Below are positions 9,748 to 19,254 of a stretch of DNA of 64,000 bases, in pieces (within the stretch, counting starts at the first letter, position 1; each line of letters starts with the position of its first letter). Both the position numbers and the translations under genes were made by a program. The notes under the pieces are model-generated. The model had not been told where the DNA came from and did no database searches. It saw only the letters and a program-made list of their open reading frames with translations. The DNA is taken from contig CADCWO010000246.1 of assembly GCA_902806435.1 (NCBI GenBank), forward strand, positions 1 to 64,000. Reading direction: 5' to 3'. Source of the DNA: an uncultured Synechococcales cyanobacterium (GTDB lineage Bacteria; Cyanobacteriota; Cyanobacteriia; Thermosynechococcales; Thermosynechococcaceae).

Positions 9748-10779
9748 ATGGTGTCCACACTCGACGATACAAAACGCTCTGCAATCGCTACAAGACTGGC
9801 AGATGCGAAAGCGCTACAGGAGTTTTTGATTTCTCTTGAGCAGAAATTGATGTCTGCTGTAGATGATGAAACAACTCGCAAAACGCTGAGCGACATGTAT
9901 GAGTCTGACCAGAAGAACCTCGGGATTTTAGACACTGCGATCGTGCAGTACGGCGTTAAGGGTGAGCCCAGACAAGCTGTCCATAAGTTTATCGACTTCA
10001 TCCAGCAACTGATGGAAGATTCTGAATTTTCCCTCTATGACAAGTTTTCTGAGCTTGAATTGCTAAAGCATAAGCAAGCAATGACGGGTATCATGCTCCA
10101 TAAAGCTGCCCAGCAGGTCGGCGCTGATGTGATCGCTGCTCTGACGCCACTCAATACTGTTAACTTTGAAAATCGTGGCCATCAAGAGCAACTCAAAGGT
10201 ATTTTAGAAAGAATCGGCACGCTAGAGCTGACCGGAAAAGAGGCAGACCAAGGCCTGTTTGCACGTCTACAGGATACAGCCGCCGCCGCTACAGGTGTTG
10301 TCGGTAGTATTCTCAGCAAAGGTTCTGGCAAGGACGATATGGACATCCAAGACTTGATTCGGATGGATCATGCGAAGGCCAACACGCTATTTGCGGAAAT
10401 TCAAAACACTGACGATCCCCAGAAAGCCCAAGAGTATTTTGGTCAGCTTTACAAAGACCTGACTGCCCACGCGGAAGCGGAAGAGCAAGTTGTTTACCCG
10501 GCCATGCGGAGCTACTACAACAACACTCAGGAGCTCTACGATGAGCAAGCCCAAATGAAGCAAATGCTGGAGCAAATCAAAGCTACTAGCCCCGCTTCCT
10601 CTGAGTTTAAGGACCAAGTCAGACAGTTGGCGCAAGTAGTTCAGGACCATGTCAGCGAAGAAGAGAATGACATGTTCGCGAAGATTCGCGACAACTTCAG
10701 CGATGAGCAACGGGAGCAAATGGCAACCCAGTTTAAGTCAGCTAAGAGCCAAGTTCAAGACACACTTGCTGCCAAATAA
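9748..10779 (+). CDS. Hemerythrin-domain protein, copy 1
   Basis: This 343-residue soluble, almost wholly helical protein ends in a hemerythrin HHE domain from about residue 200. The diiron ligands are visible as DHAK, HAEAEEQVVYP (HxxxE) and HVSEEENDMF (HxxxE). The N-terminal 180 residues form a second helical bundle (DTKRSAIATRLADAKALQEF, then MTGIMLHKAAQQVGADV). A small glycine- and alanine-rich linker joins the two. Hemerythrin-like proteins bind O2, NO or iron; which applies here is unknown. A strong AGAGGAGA lies eight bases before the ATG. The next gene is a close paralogue in tandem. Confidence 0.82.
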   Translation: MVSTLDDTKRSAIATRLADAKALQEFLISLEQKLMSAVDDETTRKTLSDMYESDQKNLGILDTAIVQYGVKGEPRQAVHKFIDFIQQLMEDSEFSLYDKFSELELLKHKQAMTGIMLHKAAQQVGADVIAALTPLNTVNFENRGHQEQLKGILERIGTLELTGKEADQGLFARLQDTAAAATGVVGSILSKGSGKDDMDIQDLIRMDHAKANTLFAEIQNTDDPQKAQEYFGQLYKDLTAHAEAEEQVVYPAMRSYYNNTQELYDEQAQMKQMLEQIKATSPASSEFKDQVRQLAQVVQDHVSEEENDMFAKIRDNFSDEQREQMATQFKSAKSQVQDTLAAK

Positions 10780-10792
10780 TGCGCTAGTAGGT

Positions 10793-10851
10793 TGATACAG
10801 CTCTTGGCGCTGTATCAGTAAGAAGCTAAGTAGGGGGTATTATTGCCCCCT
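10793..10851 (+). terminator. Two hairpins between the hemerythrin paralogues
   Basis: The first stem pairs TGATACAGC (10793-10801) with GCTGTATCA (10809-10817). The second pairs AGGGGG (10832-10837) with CCCCCT (10846-10851). Neither has a long U-tract, so they may attenuate or stabilise the transcript rather than end it. Confidence 0.45.
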
Positions 10852-10892
10852 TAAGCACTTCTAGTCACAACAACTATTTAGGGAACGCAGAT

Positions 10893-11939
10893 ATGGTATC
10901 CACACTTGATGACACAAAGCGTTCAGCAATTGCAGAGCGCTTGGCAGACATGAAGGCTGTCCAAGAATTACTGCTCTCCAATGAGCAAAAACTGGCGGCT
11001 GCTATCAATGACGCAGAACTGAGTCAACGCCTGAGGGACATGCATGAGTCTGACCAAAAAAACCTGGGTGTTCTAGAGACGGTGATCGTGCAGTACGGCG
11101 TCCAAGCCGAACCCAGACAGGTTGTGCAGCAATTTGTCGATATGATTCGGCAATCGATGGAGAACTCTGATTTAAGCCTGTACGACAAAGTAACCCAGCA
11201 CGAGCTACTAAAGCATTCGCAGTGCATGACAGGTATCATGCTGCATAAGGCTGCTCAAAAAGTTGGTGCTGATGTCTTGCTGGCCTTTGGCCCCCTCAAT
11301 ACGGTCAACTTTGAGAACCGGGCTCATCAAGAGCAACTCAAAGGCATCATGGAACAGATTGGAACTCGTGAACTTACCGGCGAAGAGGCTGACCAAGGTC
11401 TCTGGGCAAGGGTTCAGGATGCGACAGCAGCTCTATCAGGTGTGTTTGGCAGTCTAGTCACTCAAACCTCCGATAAAAAGGATCTCAACATCCAAGACGT
11501 AATTAGATTGGATCACAACAAAGTCAATACTCTATTTACGGAAATTGGCCAGTCCGACGATCCTCAAAAAATCCAAGAGTACTTTGGTCAAATTTATAAA
11601 GATCTGCTCGCTCACTCTGAGGCGGAAGAGCAAGTAGTCTACCCAAAAGTGCGCTCTTTCTACCCTCAAGATAAGGTGCAGGAACTCTACGACGAGCAGG
11701 GTGAATTCAGACGGCTATTGGACGAAATCAAGGCCATAGATCCTGTTGCTTCTAAAGATGAATTTAAGAGCAGAGTCAAAGATCTGATGGATGCGGTTGG
11801 CGACCATATTCGTCAAGAAGAGTTTGATATGTTTACGGCAATTCGAAACAACCTCAGCGATGAGCAGAGCGAGCAACTGGCTAGCGAATTCAAAGCGGCT
11901 AAGAGCCAATCGCAGCAGCAAATGGCATCTGCTAGCTAG
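10893..11939 (+). CDS. Hemerythrin-domain protein, copy 2
   Basis: This 348-residue paralogue of the gene just upstream has the same two-part architecture and opens with the same MVSTLDDTKRSAIA block. All HHE ligands are kept: DHNK, HSEAEEQVVYP and HIRQEEFDMF. By eye about two thirds of residues are shared, and divergence is spread along the whole length, so the duplication is not very recent. A single strong terminator follows this copy, which suggests the pair can be cotranscribed. As in copy 1, the N-terminal bundle (LYDKVTQHELLKHSQ, MLHKAAQKVGADV) resembles a second ferritin-like unit, but I cannot assign metal ligands there. Confidence 0.82.
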   Translation: MVSTLDDTKRSAIAERLADMKAVQELLLSNEQKLAAAINDAELSQRLRDMHESDQKNLGVLETVIVQYGVQAEPRQVVQQFVDMIRQSMENSDLSLYDKVTQHELLKHSQCMTGIMLHKAAQKVGADVLLAFGPLNTVNFENRAHQEQLKGIMEQIGTRELTGEEADQGLWARVQDATAALSGVFGSLVTQTSDKKDLNIQDVIRLDHNKVNTLFTEIGQSDDPQKIQEYFGQIYKDLLAHSEAEEQVVYPKVRSFYPQDKVQELYDEQGEFRRLLDEIKAIDPVASKDEFKSRVKDLMDAVGDHIRQEEFDMFTAIRNNLSDEQSEQLASEFKAAKSQSQQQMASAS

Positions 11940-11975
11940 GTTTATCAAACTAGCCTGAACCTAAGTACCCGCTTC

Positions 11976-12006
11976 AAATGGAGGGTGATATCACCCTCCA
12001 TTTTTT
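11976..12006 (+). terminator. Strong Rho-independent terminator
   Basis: A perfect palindrome spans 11976-12003, centred on GATATC with arms built on AATGGAGGGTGA, and runs into six T residues at 12001-12006. It closes the hemerythrin pair and also separates it from the convergent fabH. Confidence 0.9.
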
Positions 12007-12038
12007 ATTACTCCCCTAAGGCCAACCAAACCAAGCGC

Positions 12039-13040
12039 TTATCGGCCCCACTGGAAAATGGCTGCACCCCAGGTTAACCCGGCACCAAACCCAGAGGCCG
12101 CAATCACATCGCCAGATTTAATCTTGCCCTGACGCACCTGTTCATCCAGCGCCAAAGGCATAGAGGCGGCAGAGGTATTACCGTAGTTTGCCAGGTTACT
12201 AATCACTCTTTGACTTGGAATCTTTAACCGCTGGGCTACAGCATCTAGGATACGTTGATTGGCCTGGTGGAGCAGTAGCCAGTCAATTTGCTCAGCACTG
12301 AGTTGAGCTCGGAATAGGGCTTTTTCAAGGACTTCTGGTACCCGTTTGACGGCGAAGCGATAGACTTCCTGGCCATTCATTGAAATTGGCTGGTAGGTTC
12401 CCTGCGCAACGCTGACTCCTGGAGTTAAGGCTCGGGGTTGACCTTGGTAGGGCAAGGTCAGGCAACTATTCTGGTTGCCATCACTACGTAACTCGAATCC
12501 CAATAGGCGATCGCACTCGTTGGCCTGGAGGACCACTGCCCCGGCACCATCGCCAAACAAGATACAGGTACGGCGATCGCTCCAGTCCACCCATCGGGAT
12601 AGCACATCGGCGGCAATCAGCAGCACATTCCGGTAAACGCCAGTTCGAATATACTGAGCGGCCGTCACCAAACCAAAAATAAATCCTGAACAGGCAGCGG
12701 TGATGTCAAAAGCGACGGCCCGTTGAGCACCGAGTTGCGCTTGAATCAGACTGGCGCTGCCAAATAGATCATCAGGGGTAGAGGTTGCCAAAATAATCAA
12801 GTCCAACTCGCTGGGAGCAATTCCGGCCATACTAATTGCTCCTTGGGCAGCGGCTGTGGCGATCGCCGTTAGAGATCCTTGGGCATCGGCCAGGCGCCGA
12901 CTCCGAATACCTGTACGCTCCACGATCCATTGGTCAGAAGTATCAACAATCTGGCTGAGGTCCTGATTATCAACCGCAGCCTCTGGTACGGCGGACCCAC
13001 TGCCTATAATTGCTACCCCTGGCCCTAACTGCTGTTTCAT
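12039..13040 (-). CDS. fabH: 3-oxoacyl-ACP synthase III
   Basis: This condensing enzyme of about 333 residues joins acetyl-CoA to malonyl-ACP and starts fatty acid synthesis. The catalytic cysteine is in FDITAACSGFIFGL, the histidine in LLLHQANQRILDAV, and the asparagine in ISNLANYGNTSAASMPLAL. I start it at ATG 13040 (MKQQLGPGVAIIGSG); a GTG 12 bases upstream is possible. It lies directly downstream of plsX in the same direction with a gap of about 30 bases, the usual plsX-fabH arrangement, so the two are very likely cotranscribed. Confidence 0.96.
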   Translation of the reverse strand: MKQQLGPGVAIIGSGSAVPEAAVDNQDLSQIVDTSDQWIVERTGIRSRRLADAQGSLTAIATAAAQGAISMAGIAPSELDLIILATSTPDDLFGSASLIQAQLGAQRAVAFDITAACSGFIFGLVTAAQYIRTGVYRNVLLIAADVLSRWVDWSDRRTCILFGDGAGAVVLQANECDRLLGFELRSDGNQNSCLTLPYQGQPRALTPGVSVAQGTYQPISMNGQEVYRFAVKRVPEVLEKALFRAQLSAEQIDWLLLHQANQRILDAVAQRLKIPSQRVISNLANYGNTSAASMPLALDEQVRQGKIKSGDVIAASGFGAGLTWGAAIFQWGR

Positions 13041-13073
13041 GGACAAACACACTACGCTGTTATGTTGTTGGGA

Positions 13074-14099
13074 TTAATCATCGGCGACAGGCACCTTGGT
13101 TTGGGAGCGGGATTGAATTCGCTCTAGCACCTGGTTATCAACCGCTTCCTTAGCCAGGCGGATCGCATTAAAAATCGATGGGGCTTGCGAACTGCCGTGG
13201 CTGATAATACAAACTCCAGCAACCCCCAATAGCAAGCCACCGCCATGCTCAGCGTGGTCCATGCGCTGTTTAATTCGTTTGAGATTAGGCTTTAACAATC
13301 TAGTGCCAAGCTTACCATTGACGCCTTGGGGCAACTCTTCGCGGAGAATTTGCAGGGCTACCTCCCCCACCGCCTCCGCGAATTTCAGCAGTATGTTCCC
13401 GACAAAACCATCGCAAACAATCACATCAAATCGCCCAGAGAGCACATCCCGGCCTTCAGCATTGCCAGCAAAGCGAATCTGCCGATTGTTGGAGAGCCTT
13501 TGATGGGTTTGCACCGCTAGGTCATTACCCTTACCAGGTTCCTCCCCAATGTTAAGTAGCCCGACTTTAGGGTTAGGGATGCCGAGGACATACTGGCTGT
13601 AGATTGTCCCCATGCTGGCAAACTGCTCCAGAAATTTGGGTCGGCAGTCAACAATTGCACCGACATCAAGGACAATTACAGGTTTACCAGCAACCAAGGT
13701 TGGCAAAACTGCACCAATCGCTGGCCGGTCAATACCACGTAAGCGCCCCAAGCGCAGGAGAGCAGCTGCCATTGCCGCACCAGAATGGCCAGCGGAAACC
13801 ACTGCCTCCGCTCGCTTCTGCTTGACCAAGTCCATCGCCACATTAATCGAGGCCTGAGGTTTGCGCTTGAGACCACTCAAGGGCTCTTCATGCATTTCAA
13901 TTGTGCCCTCAGCAGGTACAATCTCTATCTGGTTCAGGGTGGGCTGGGGGACTGCCGCTCTGATTTGTTCAGGATCACCCACCAGGACCACTTCAACGTC
14001 CAGTTCTTCCCGCGCCCTCAGCGCTCCGGCAACGATCTCTCCAGGGGCGCGATCGCCGCCCATGGCATCAATTGCTATCCGTGCACGAGTCGCTCCCAT
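13074..14099 (-). CDS. plsX: Phosphate acyltransferase PlsX
   Basis: This 341-residue enzyme makes acyl-phosphate from acyl-ACP for phospholipid synthesis. The N-terminal signature RIAIDAMGGDRAPGEIV is followed by VSAGHSGAAMAAALLRLGR, VLDVGAIVDCRP and FVGNILLKFAEAVGE, all typical. The length matches the family. It heads the plsX-fabH unit; no rpmF precedes it here. The ATG sits exactly at the family start. The upstream 200 bases, shared with the divergent carboxypeptidase gene, should contain both promoters. Confidence 0.96.
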   Translation of the reverse strand: MGATRARIAIDAMGGDRAPGEIVAGALRAREELDVEVVLVGDPEQIRAAVPQPTLNQIEIVPAEGTIEMHEEPLSGLKRKPQASINVAMDLVKQKRAEAVVSAGHSGAAMAAALLRLGRLRGIDRPAIGAVLPTLVAGKPVIVLDVGAIVDCRPKFLEQFASMGTIYSQYVLGIPNPKVGLLNIGEEPGKGNDLAVQTHQRLSNNRQIRFAGNAEGRDVLSGRFDVIVCDGFVGNILLKFAEAVGEVALQILREELPQGVNGKLGTRLLKPNLKRIKQRMDHAEHGGGLLLGVAGVCIISHGSSQAPSIFNAIRLAKEAVDNQVLERIQSRSQTKVPVADD

Positions 14100-14315
14100 G
14101 AATTAACGTTGTAAAACACTTCAGAATTTTAGCAGATAGCTCACACCTAAAGGATGAATCGCCGCGGTACTAGGGCCACTTTTGCTGATTCAGCCAGTTT
14201 GCTATTGCAGTTTAGAGTAAATTAAAATCTTGCTGCACCTACCACAATTTCTGAGGGCATTGGGTGCAATCAAGTCACTGTAACTTCGATTCCATGCGGC
14301 TCGGGAAGCTAAGGA

Positions 14316-15617
14316 ATGTTCATGCTGGAATTATTTGCATCGGGTGTTTTTTCACTCTGGCTGGAAGCGGCTGGGATCAAATCTCCTACCCTCCAACCGA
14401 GCAACGTTTCCACAGCTAGCGCCCTACTATTAGGGCAAGACCCCGTAACGGCTACTGTGGTCAAACGTTACCTCCAGCAGCTCTCTGCCCAAGGCTTTAG
14501 TGAATCCCAGCAAGGCGTTTGGATTCAATCGGGAAACCAATTACTAGCCACTCAGCAGGGATCAATCCCTCTTCCGGCTGCTTCTTTAACCAAAGTTGCT
14601 ACCTCTTTGGTGGCCCTACAAACCTGGGGGCCTCAGCATCAATTTATTACTCAAATCGGGACTACAGGTGCAGTTCAAAAGGGGGTTTTGAAGGGTGACT
14701 TAGTCGTTCAAGGCGTCGGCGATCCCCTATTTATCTGGGAGGAAGCAATTAATCTTGGCAACACCCTTAACCGGATCGGGATTAGACAAGTCACAGGTGA
14801 TCTTGTGATTGTTGGCGGCTTTACCATGAATTACGAGTCAGACCCAATGGTTGCTGGTAACCTGCTGCGGGAAGGGTTAAATGCAACAACCTGGGGAGAG
14901 GAAGCGCAAAGCCAGTACTCAACCATGCCGCGTGGCACTTTGAGACCACAAGTGGTAATTCAAGGGAATGTGCAACTCCAGCCCAGGCCCCCAGTGCAGC
15001 AAAGACTCCTAGTGCGGCATCGCTCCTTGCCCTTAAGCCAGCTTTTGAAGCAGATGAATATCTACAGCAACAATGCAATGGCGGAAACGCTAGCTGCTTC
15101 CTTGGGCGGAGCCAAGGTTGTTGCCCAGCGGGCGGCGATCGCCGCTGATGTGCCCCAATCAGAAATCCAGCTGATCAATGGTTCTGGCTTAGGCACGGCA
15201 AACCGGATGTCGCCACGAGCTGCCTGTGGGATGTTTCAATCGATTGAACGTCAGCTGCAGCCCTTTAAGCTCACCGCAGCGGATTTCTTTCCTGTTGCCG
15301 GACGCGATCGCGGCACGTTAGAAGCGCGACAGCTGCCACCCGCAACGGTGGTAAAAACGGGGACCCTTGCAGACGTGAGCACCCTAGCCGGGGTGATACC
15401 TACCCGCAAGTATGGGCCGATCTGTTTCAGTATTATGAATCGGGGTGATGCCGTGGATGACTTTCGGGTGCGGCAAGATCTCCTCTTACAAAACCTGCGT
15501 ACTCATTGGGGGACCACTGCATTAGCAAAAGAGAAGCTACAGCCCAATCTGAGCGCTGTTCCGATGGGTGCAGGTGATCGCGACGAGATCCTACTACCGG
15601 CTAAGCCACCCTCCTGA
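14316..15617 (+). CDS. D-alanyl-D-alanine carboxypeptidase, PBP4/DacB type
   Basis: This 433-residue penicillin-binding protein of the S13 type cleaves terminal D-Ala or peptide crosslinks in peptidoglycan. The three active-site motifs are visible: SLTK (SxxK) at about residue 91, SNN in IYSNNAMAE, and KTG in VVKTGTLAD. An N-terminal hydrophobic stretch may act as an export signal. Between SxxK and SNN lies the domain insertion expected for PBP4, with GDLVVQGVGDPLF. The ORF meets the convergent LptC-like gene with about 25 bases between stops. Confidence 0.9.
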   Translation: MFMLELFASGVFSLWLEAAGIKSPTLQPSNVSTASALLLGQDPVTATVVKRYLQQLSAQGFSESQQGVWIQSGNQLLATQQGSIPLPAASLTKVATSLVALQTWGPQHQFITQIGTTGAVQKGVLKGDLVVQGVGDPLFIWEEAINLGNTLNRIGIRQVTGDLVIVGGFTMNYESDPMVAGNLLREGLNATTWGEEAQSQYSTMPRGTLRPQVVIQGNVQLQPRPPVQQRLLVRHRSLPLSQLLKQMNIYSNNAMAETLAASLGGAKVVAQRAAIAADVPQSEIQLINGSGLGTANRMSPRAACGMFQSIERQLQPFKLTAADFFPVAGRDRGTLEARQLPPATVVKTGTLADVSTLAGVIPTRKYGPICFSIMNRGDAVDDFRVRQDLLLQNLRTHWGTTALAKEKLQPNLSAVPMGAGDRDEILLPAKPPS

Positions 15618-15642
15618 TGTCTAGAGGTAAAACATGGCTTAA

Positions 15643-16800
15643 TCAGGGAATAATTTCCGTCACGACATTACCCCCACTAATTAACACCGCCTGTTCCTGA
15701 AATTTTCCAAACGCCTGCGGACCTCGCAGCTCGAACCTAGGCTGCTGCTGCTGATAAACAACGTTGCCGCGAGCTTCAATGCTCTGTGTAGGAATGCGCC
15801 AAGTGAGTTGATCGGTTTTCAAAAGGGAGCGGTTTCGCTTTCCAGTGGTTTGAACTGAGCCCGTTAATTGCACCCGTTTCTGATTCAAATCAAGCTGGCC
15901 TGCATTTGCCGTGACTGCCACCTTTTGTCCCCGATCCTGGACATAGAGTGCTTGGGGACTTGTCACAACTCCTTGGCCTAAGTTCCAAACAAGTTGCTGG
16001 CTGGCTATCTCTAAATCAGGGTTGAGAAAGCTGAGGCGAACATTAGATTGGAGAGCTAATACTTTTGGGTTTAAGTGCAGTACTGCTTGCCCCGCTGTTG
16101 CCCGGTCTGTTGGTTGCGAACGAACCAGACGTTCAATTTGCACAGGCTGAGCATTTGCTTTAGAACCAGCGGTTAAACGCTGCTGAACTAACTGCCACAC
16201 TAGGCGCTCAGTTCGCAGGCGCAACTTAGGCTCATTCAGTACCGCAACCACTTGACCTTGAGCCTGGAGCTGATGGGTGCGGCTAGACGCATAGGCTTCC
16301 CTGGCAGATACCCGGACTTGCGGGTGGATAATGCTCAAGTTACGACGGAGAATCAACAAATCAGCTTGTGGTTGCCACTCTAGCTCCCGCCCCTCTAATC
16401 GGATGCCATTTCTGGTATCAGTGGCGATGATCTCGCCCTTCAAGGAAATTTTCTGACTTTCAGGATAAACTTCCCCCTGCTTCGCTTTAATTTGGAAAAC
16501 AGATTTTCCATCCTGAAATAGCTCGCCAACTAGCTCCTGCACTTGAGCTGTTCTGCGGTCTTGGTTATAGGTTGCTTGCTTGACTTTAATTTGCCACAAG
16601 GGACGCCCTTGGGGATCAGCCTGATTTAGTGTCCCATTATGAAAAGCTAGTTCCTCCTGCGTTAAAGGCCGAGCAGAACTGGCATCTTTTGCCTGCTGTG
16701 GTGGCCTTTGATTGCTCGCGAACCAACGCTGACCATTATTACAAGCACTTACCCCAACAACTAAAACAGCTAGAGTGACCTGGTGAAAAAACGGCTTCAC
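15643..16800 (-). CDS. lptC: LptC-like lipoprotein of the LPS export machinery
   Basis: This 385-residue protein has a lipoprotein signal peptide with cysteine in VGVSACNNG, so it should be anchored in the cytoplasmic membrane facing the periplasm. The body contains repeating beta-strand units of the LptA/LptC beta-jellyroll type (WQIKVKQATYNQDRRTAQVQ, VFQIKAKQGEVYPESQKISL, GIRLEGRELEWQ). It is about twice as long as proteobacterial LptC, which is usual for cyanobacteria and suggests two stacked jellyrolls. In the Lpt bridge LptC passes lipopolysaccharide from LptBFG to LptA-type domains. No other lpt gene lies nearby. Confidence 0.78.
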   Translation of the reverse strand: MKPFFHQVTLAVLVVGVSACNNGQRWFASNQRPPQQAKDASSARPLTQEELAFHNGTLNQADPQGRPLWQIKVKQATYNQDRRTAQVQELVGELFQDGKSVFQIKAKQGEVYPESQKISLKGEIIATDTRNGIRLEGRELEWQPQADLLILRRNLSIIHPQVRVSAREAYASSRTHQLQAQGQVVAVLNEPKLRLRTERLVWQLVQQRLTAGSKANAQPVQIERLVRSQPTDRATAGQAVLHLNPKVLALQSNVRLSFLNPDLEIASQQLVWNLGQGVVTSPQALYVQDRGQKVAVTANAGQLDLNQKRVQLTGSVQTTGKRNRSLLKTDQLTWRIPTQSIEARGNVVYQQQQPRFELRGPQAFGKFQEQAVLISGGNVVTEIIP

Positions 16801-16930
16801 TAAGAAGCTCCTTTAGCGTTTCGCCGTGTAGATGGCTCTTAAGACTGGAGTACCAGAAGAAAAGCCTGTTTAAAATTGATCCAGGACGCCTCTAAAAAAT
16901 CAGCCCGACACCATAAGGACCTGTCAGCCC

Positions 16931-17575
16931 TTAACCAAAGCTGGTTGGCTTTGTTTCCTCATTTGAGTTGATCAGGCTGATTGTGGTTTGCTCGCTGAGA
17001 TCAAGACCTGGTAGGGGCCGGTAAGTATAGCTAGTGCGTGGCACTTTCTGGATATCTTCTTTGATGCTGTCAAGGTCAATATAGCGATCAGCGACATTGA
17101 TCAAGCTATCGCTGGTCATGGTTCGCAAGCTAACTACTTCCACCCGCACACCGCGATAACTAACAGCGTCAACAGCATAAGCAAGATCTCCATCTCCGCT
17201 GACAAGAATTGCCGTATCGTAGGAACCTACTAACGCCATCATATCTACGGCAATTTCCACATCTAAGTTGGCTTTTTTTGAGCCGTCTGGTAGCTGCACC
17301 AAATCCTTTGCAATCACTCGGTAGCCATTGCGCCGCATCCAGAGTAAAAAGCCCTGTTGCTTTTCATTCGTTGGGTCTACTCCGGTGTAAAAGAAAGAGC
17401 GCAGTAGCCGGGAACCAGCGGTCAAGCGGCAAAGCAGCTTTGTATAATCGATTTCAATCCCCAGCTGTAAGGCGGCGTAGAACAAATTTGAGCCGTCAAT
17501 AAAGATCGCAATTCGACCCCGATTCTCTAAGACTTGCTCTGGGGTAAAGACTGAGTTATTTTCAAAATTCAACAT
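16931..17575 (-). CDS. NYN-domain (LabA-like) protein
   Basis: This 214-residue protein has a single PIN-like NYN domain of the former DUF88/LabA group. The acidic metal-binding residues expected of the fold appear in IAIFIDGSNLFYA, NLDVEIAVDMM and AILVSGDGDLAYAVD. In Synechococcus elongatus LabA affects circadian gene expression; other members are ribonucleases. Which role applies here is unknown. The short C-terminal tail is poorly conserved. It lies upstream of the LptC-like gene on the same strand, with a gap of about 130 bases. Confidence 0.85.
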   Translation of the reverse strand: MLNFENNSVFTPEQVLENRGRIAIFIDGSNLFYAALQLGIEIDYTKLLCRLTAGSRLLRSFFYTGVDPTNEKQQGFLLWMRRNGYRVIAKDLVQLPDGSKKANLDVEIAVDMMALVGSYDTAILVSGDGDLAYAVDAVSYRGVRVEVVSLRTMTSDSLINVADRYIDLDSIKEDIQKVPRTSYTYRPLPGLDLSEQTTISLINSNEETKPTSFG

Positions 17576-17676
17576 CTTATGCTTATTACCTCTGTTATCA
17601 GTATTTTCAAAAGGTTCTTATTTTATCGGTGTAGCGCAAAAATTTTAAGAATATGTCCAGCCTTAAAAATTAGGTT

Positions 17677-19254
17677 TCAGAGTTCAATTCTTTGGAAAAT
17701 TGGTTCAGGCGGTCCTAGCACCTGAGCCGGAGAAAGGATTCCCCACTGGGCTTGCTTGGTGTAATTCATCAGATTATCCTGGGCAGATTGTTGATTAAAG
17801 TTAACGGAAAAGCCCAACTGTTGATAAATTTTTGTACTGATAGTTGGAATAATTGGAGCGAGTAAATAGGCTGCCAGTCTCACCGTTTCCAAAACGGCAT
17901 ATAGAACTTGATTTACCACCTCCTGTTTACCTTGCTTGTACAAGCTCCAAGGGGCTTGCTGGTCAATGAACTTGTTCCCCGCCCTGACTAGGGCTAGGGC
18001 TGCCTCACAGGCATGACTAAAGGCGTAGGTTTCATAAGCTTCAGCAGCGCGATCGCCCGCTGATAATCCTAGGCTCTTTAAAGGATGATCCGCAGGGATC
18101 TCCGTGGCAGAAACGAGGGGGACTTGGCCATCACAGTACTTAACAGCCATTTTGAGGGTCCGGTTGAGCAGGTTACCTAAGTCATTCGCCAGTTCAGCGT
18201 TCAGAATATTGACGAATCGAGATTCATTAAAGTCCCCATCGCGACCAAATTCAATTTCTTTCAAGAAGTAATAGCGAACGGCATCAGCACCGTATCGGTT
18301 CGCCAGCACCACCGGGTCTAAAGTGTTACCCAAACTTTTACCCATTTTCTGACCATCTTTAGTCAGGTGACCGTGGCCAAACACATGTTCTGGCAGGGGC
18401 AGTCCTGCGGACATCAGCATTGCTGGCCAGTAAATCGCGTGGAACCGGAGGATGTCTTTACCAATCAAGTGTAAATTCATGGGCCACCAGTGTTTGAGAG
18501 CATTGTCTAGGGTTGGCTCACTGTCTGGTTCTAGTAAGGCGGTAATGTAGCCCAGTAAGGCATCAAACCAAACGTAAAGCGTCTGGCTAGGATCTACAGG
18601 GACAGGGATTCCCCAATCCACGTTGACCCGGGAAATTGAAAAGTCTTGCAAGCCCTGGCTGACAAAGCTGAGTACTTCATTGCGGCGGATTACCGGTTGG
18701 ATAAACCGAGGCTGCTTTTGATAAAGGTTTTCCAGCTGGGTTTGGTACTTAGACAAGCGAAAGAAGTAGTTCTGTTCGTCTCGCCACTCCGCCTGTCGGT
18801 TGGTGTGAATCGCGCAGTGATGATTTTCAAGCAGCTCCCGCTCTTCTTTGAACTCTTCACACTCAACGCAGTACCAACCCTGCTGCTGATTGAGGTAAAT
18901 GTCATTCTGTTGCCAAACCCGGTGGAAAAACTCCTGGACAATCGCAGCATGGCGCGGATCAGTTGTGCGACTGAAGCGATCATATTGGATATCGAGCTGT
19001 TTCCAGGTGGATATAAAGGCTGCCGATATCTGATCACTGTGTGCCTGGGGCGAACGCTCTAAGCGCTCAGCAGTGCGCTGGATCTTTTGTCCATGCTCAT
19101 CGGTGCCAGTAACCAATAAAACTTGATTGCCACGCAAGCGTTGAAAGCGCGCAATGACATCCGCGGCAATCGTCGTATAAGCACTGCCAATATGAGGCAC
19201 GTCATTGACGTAATAAAGCGGTGTTGTTAGTGAAAAAGTGGTTTTATGAGCCAA
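17677..19254 (-). CDS. metG: Methionyl-tRNA synthetase
   Basis: This 525-residue class I synthetase has the HIGH-type motif (VPHIGSAYTT) near the N-terminus and the KMSKS-type motif KMGKSLGN at about residue 300. A CxxC pair (WYCVECEEF) is present in the connective domain. The sequence ends soon after the anticodon-binding helices, so it lacks the C-terminal EMAP-type dimerisation domain, as in other short cyanobacterial and organellar enzymes. It is transcribed alone. Confidence 0.97.
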   Translation of the reverse strand: MAHKTTFSLTTPLYYVNDVPHIGSAYTTIAADVIARFQRLRGNQVLLVTGTDEHGQKIQRTAERLERSPQAHSDQISAAFISTWKQLDIQYDRFSRTTDPRHAAIVQEFFHRVWQQNDIYLNQQQGWYCVECEEFKEERELLENHHCAIHTNRQAEWRDEQNYFFRLSKYQTQLENLYQKQPRFIQPVIRRNEVLSFVSQGLQDFSISRVNVDWGIPVPVDPSQTLYVWFDALLGYITALLEPDSEPTLDNALKHWWPMNLHLIGKDILRFHAIYWPAMLMSAGLPLPEHVFGHGHLTKDGQKMGKSLGNTLDPVVLANRYGADAVRYYFLKEIEFGRDGDFNESRFVNILNAELANDLGNLLNRTLKMAVKYCDGQVPLVSATEIPADHPLKSLGLSAGDRAAEAYETYAFSHACEAALALVRAGNKFIDQQAPWSLYKQGKQEVVNQVLYAVLETVRLAAYLLAPIIPTISTKIYQQLGFSVNFNQQSAQDNLMNYTKQAQWGILSPAQVLGPPEPIFQRIEL

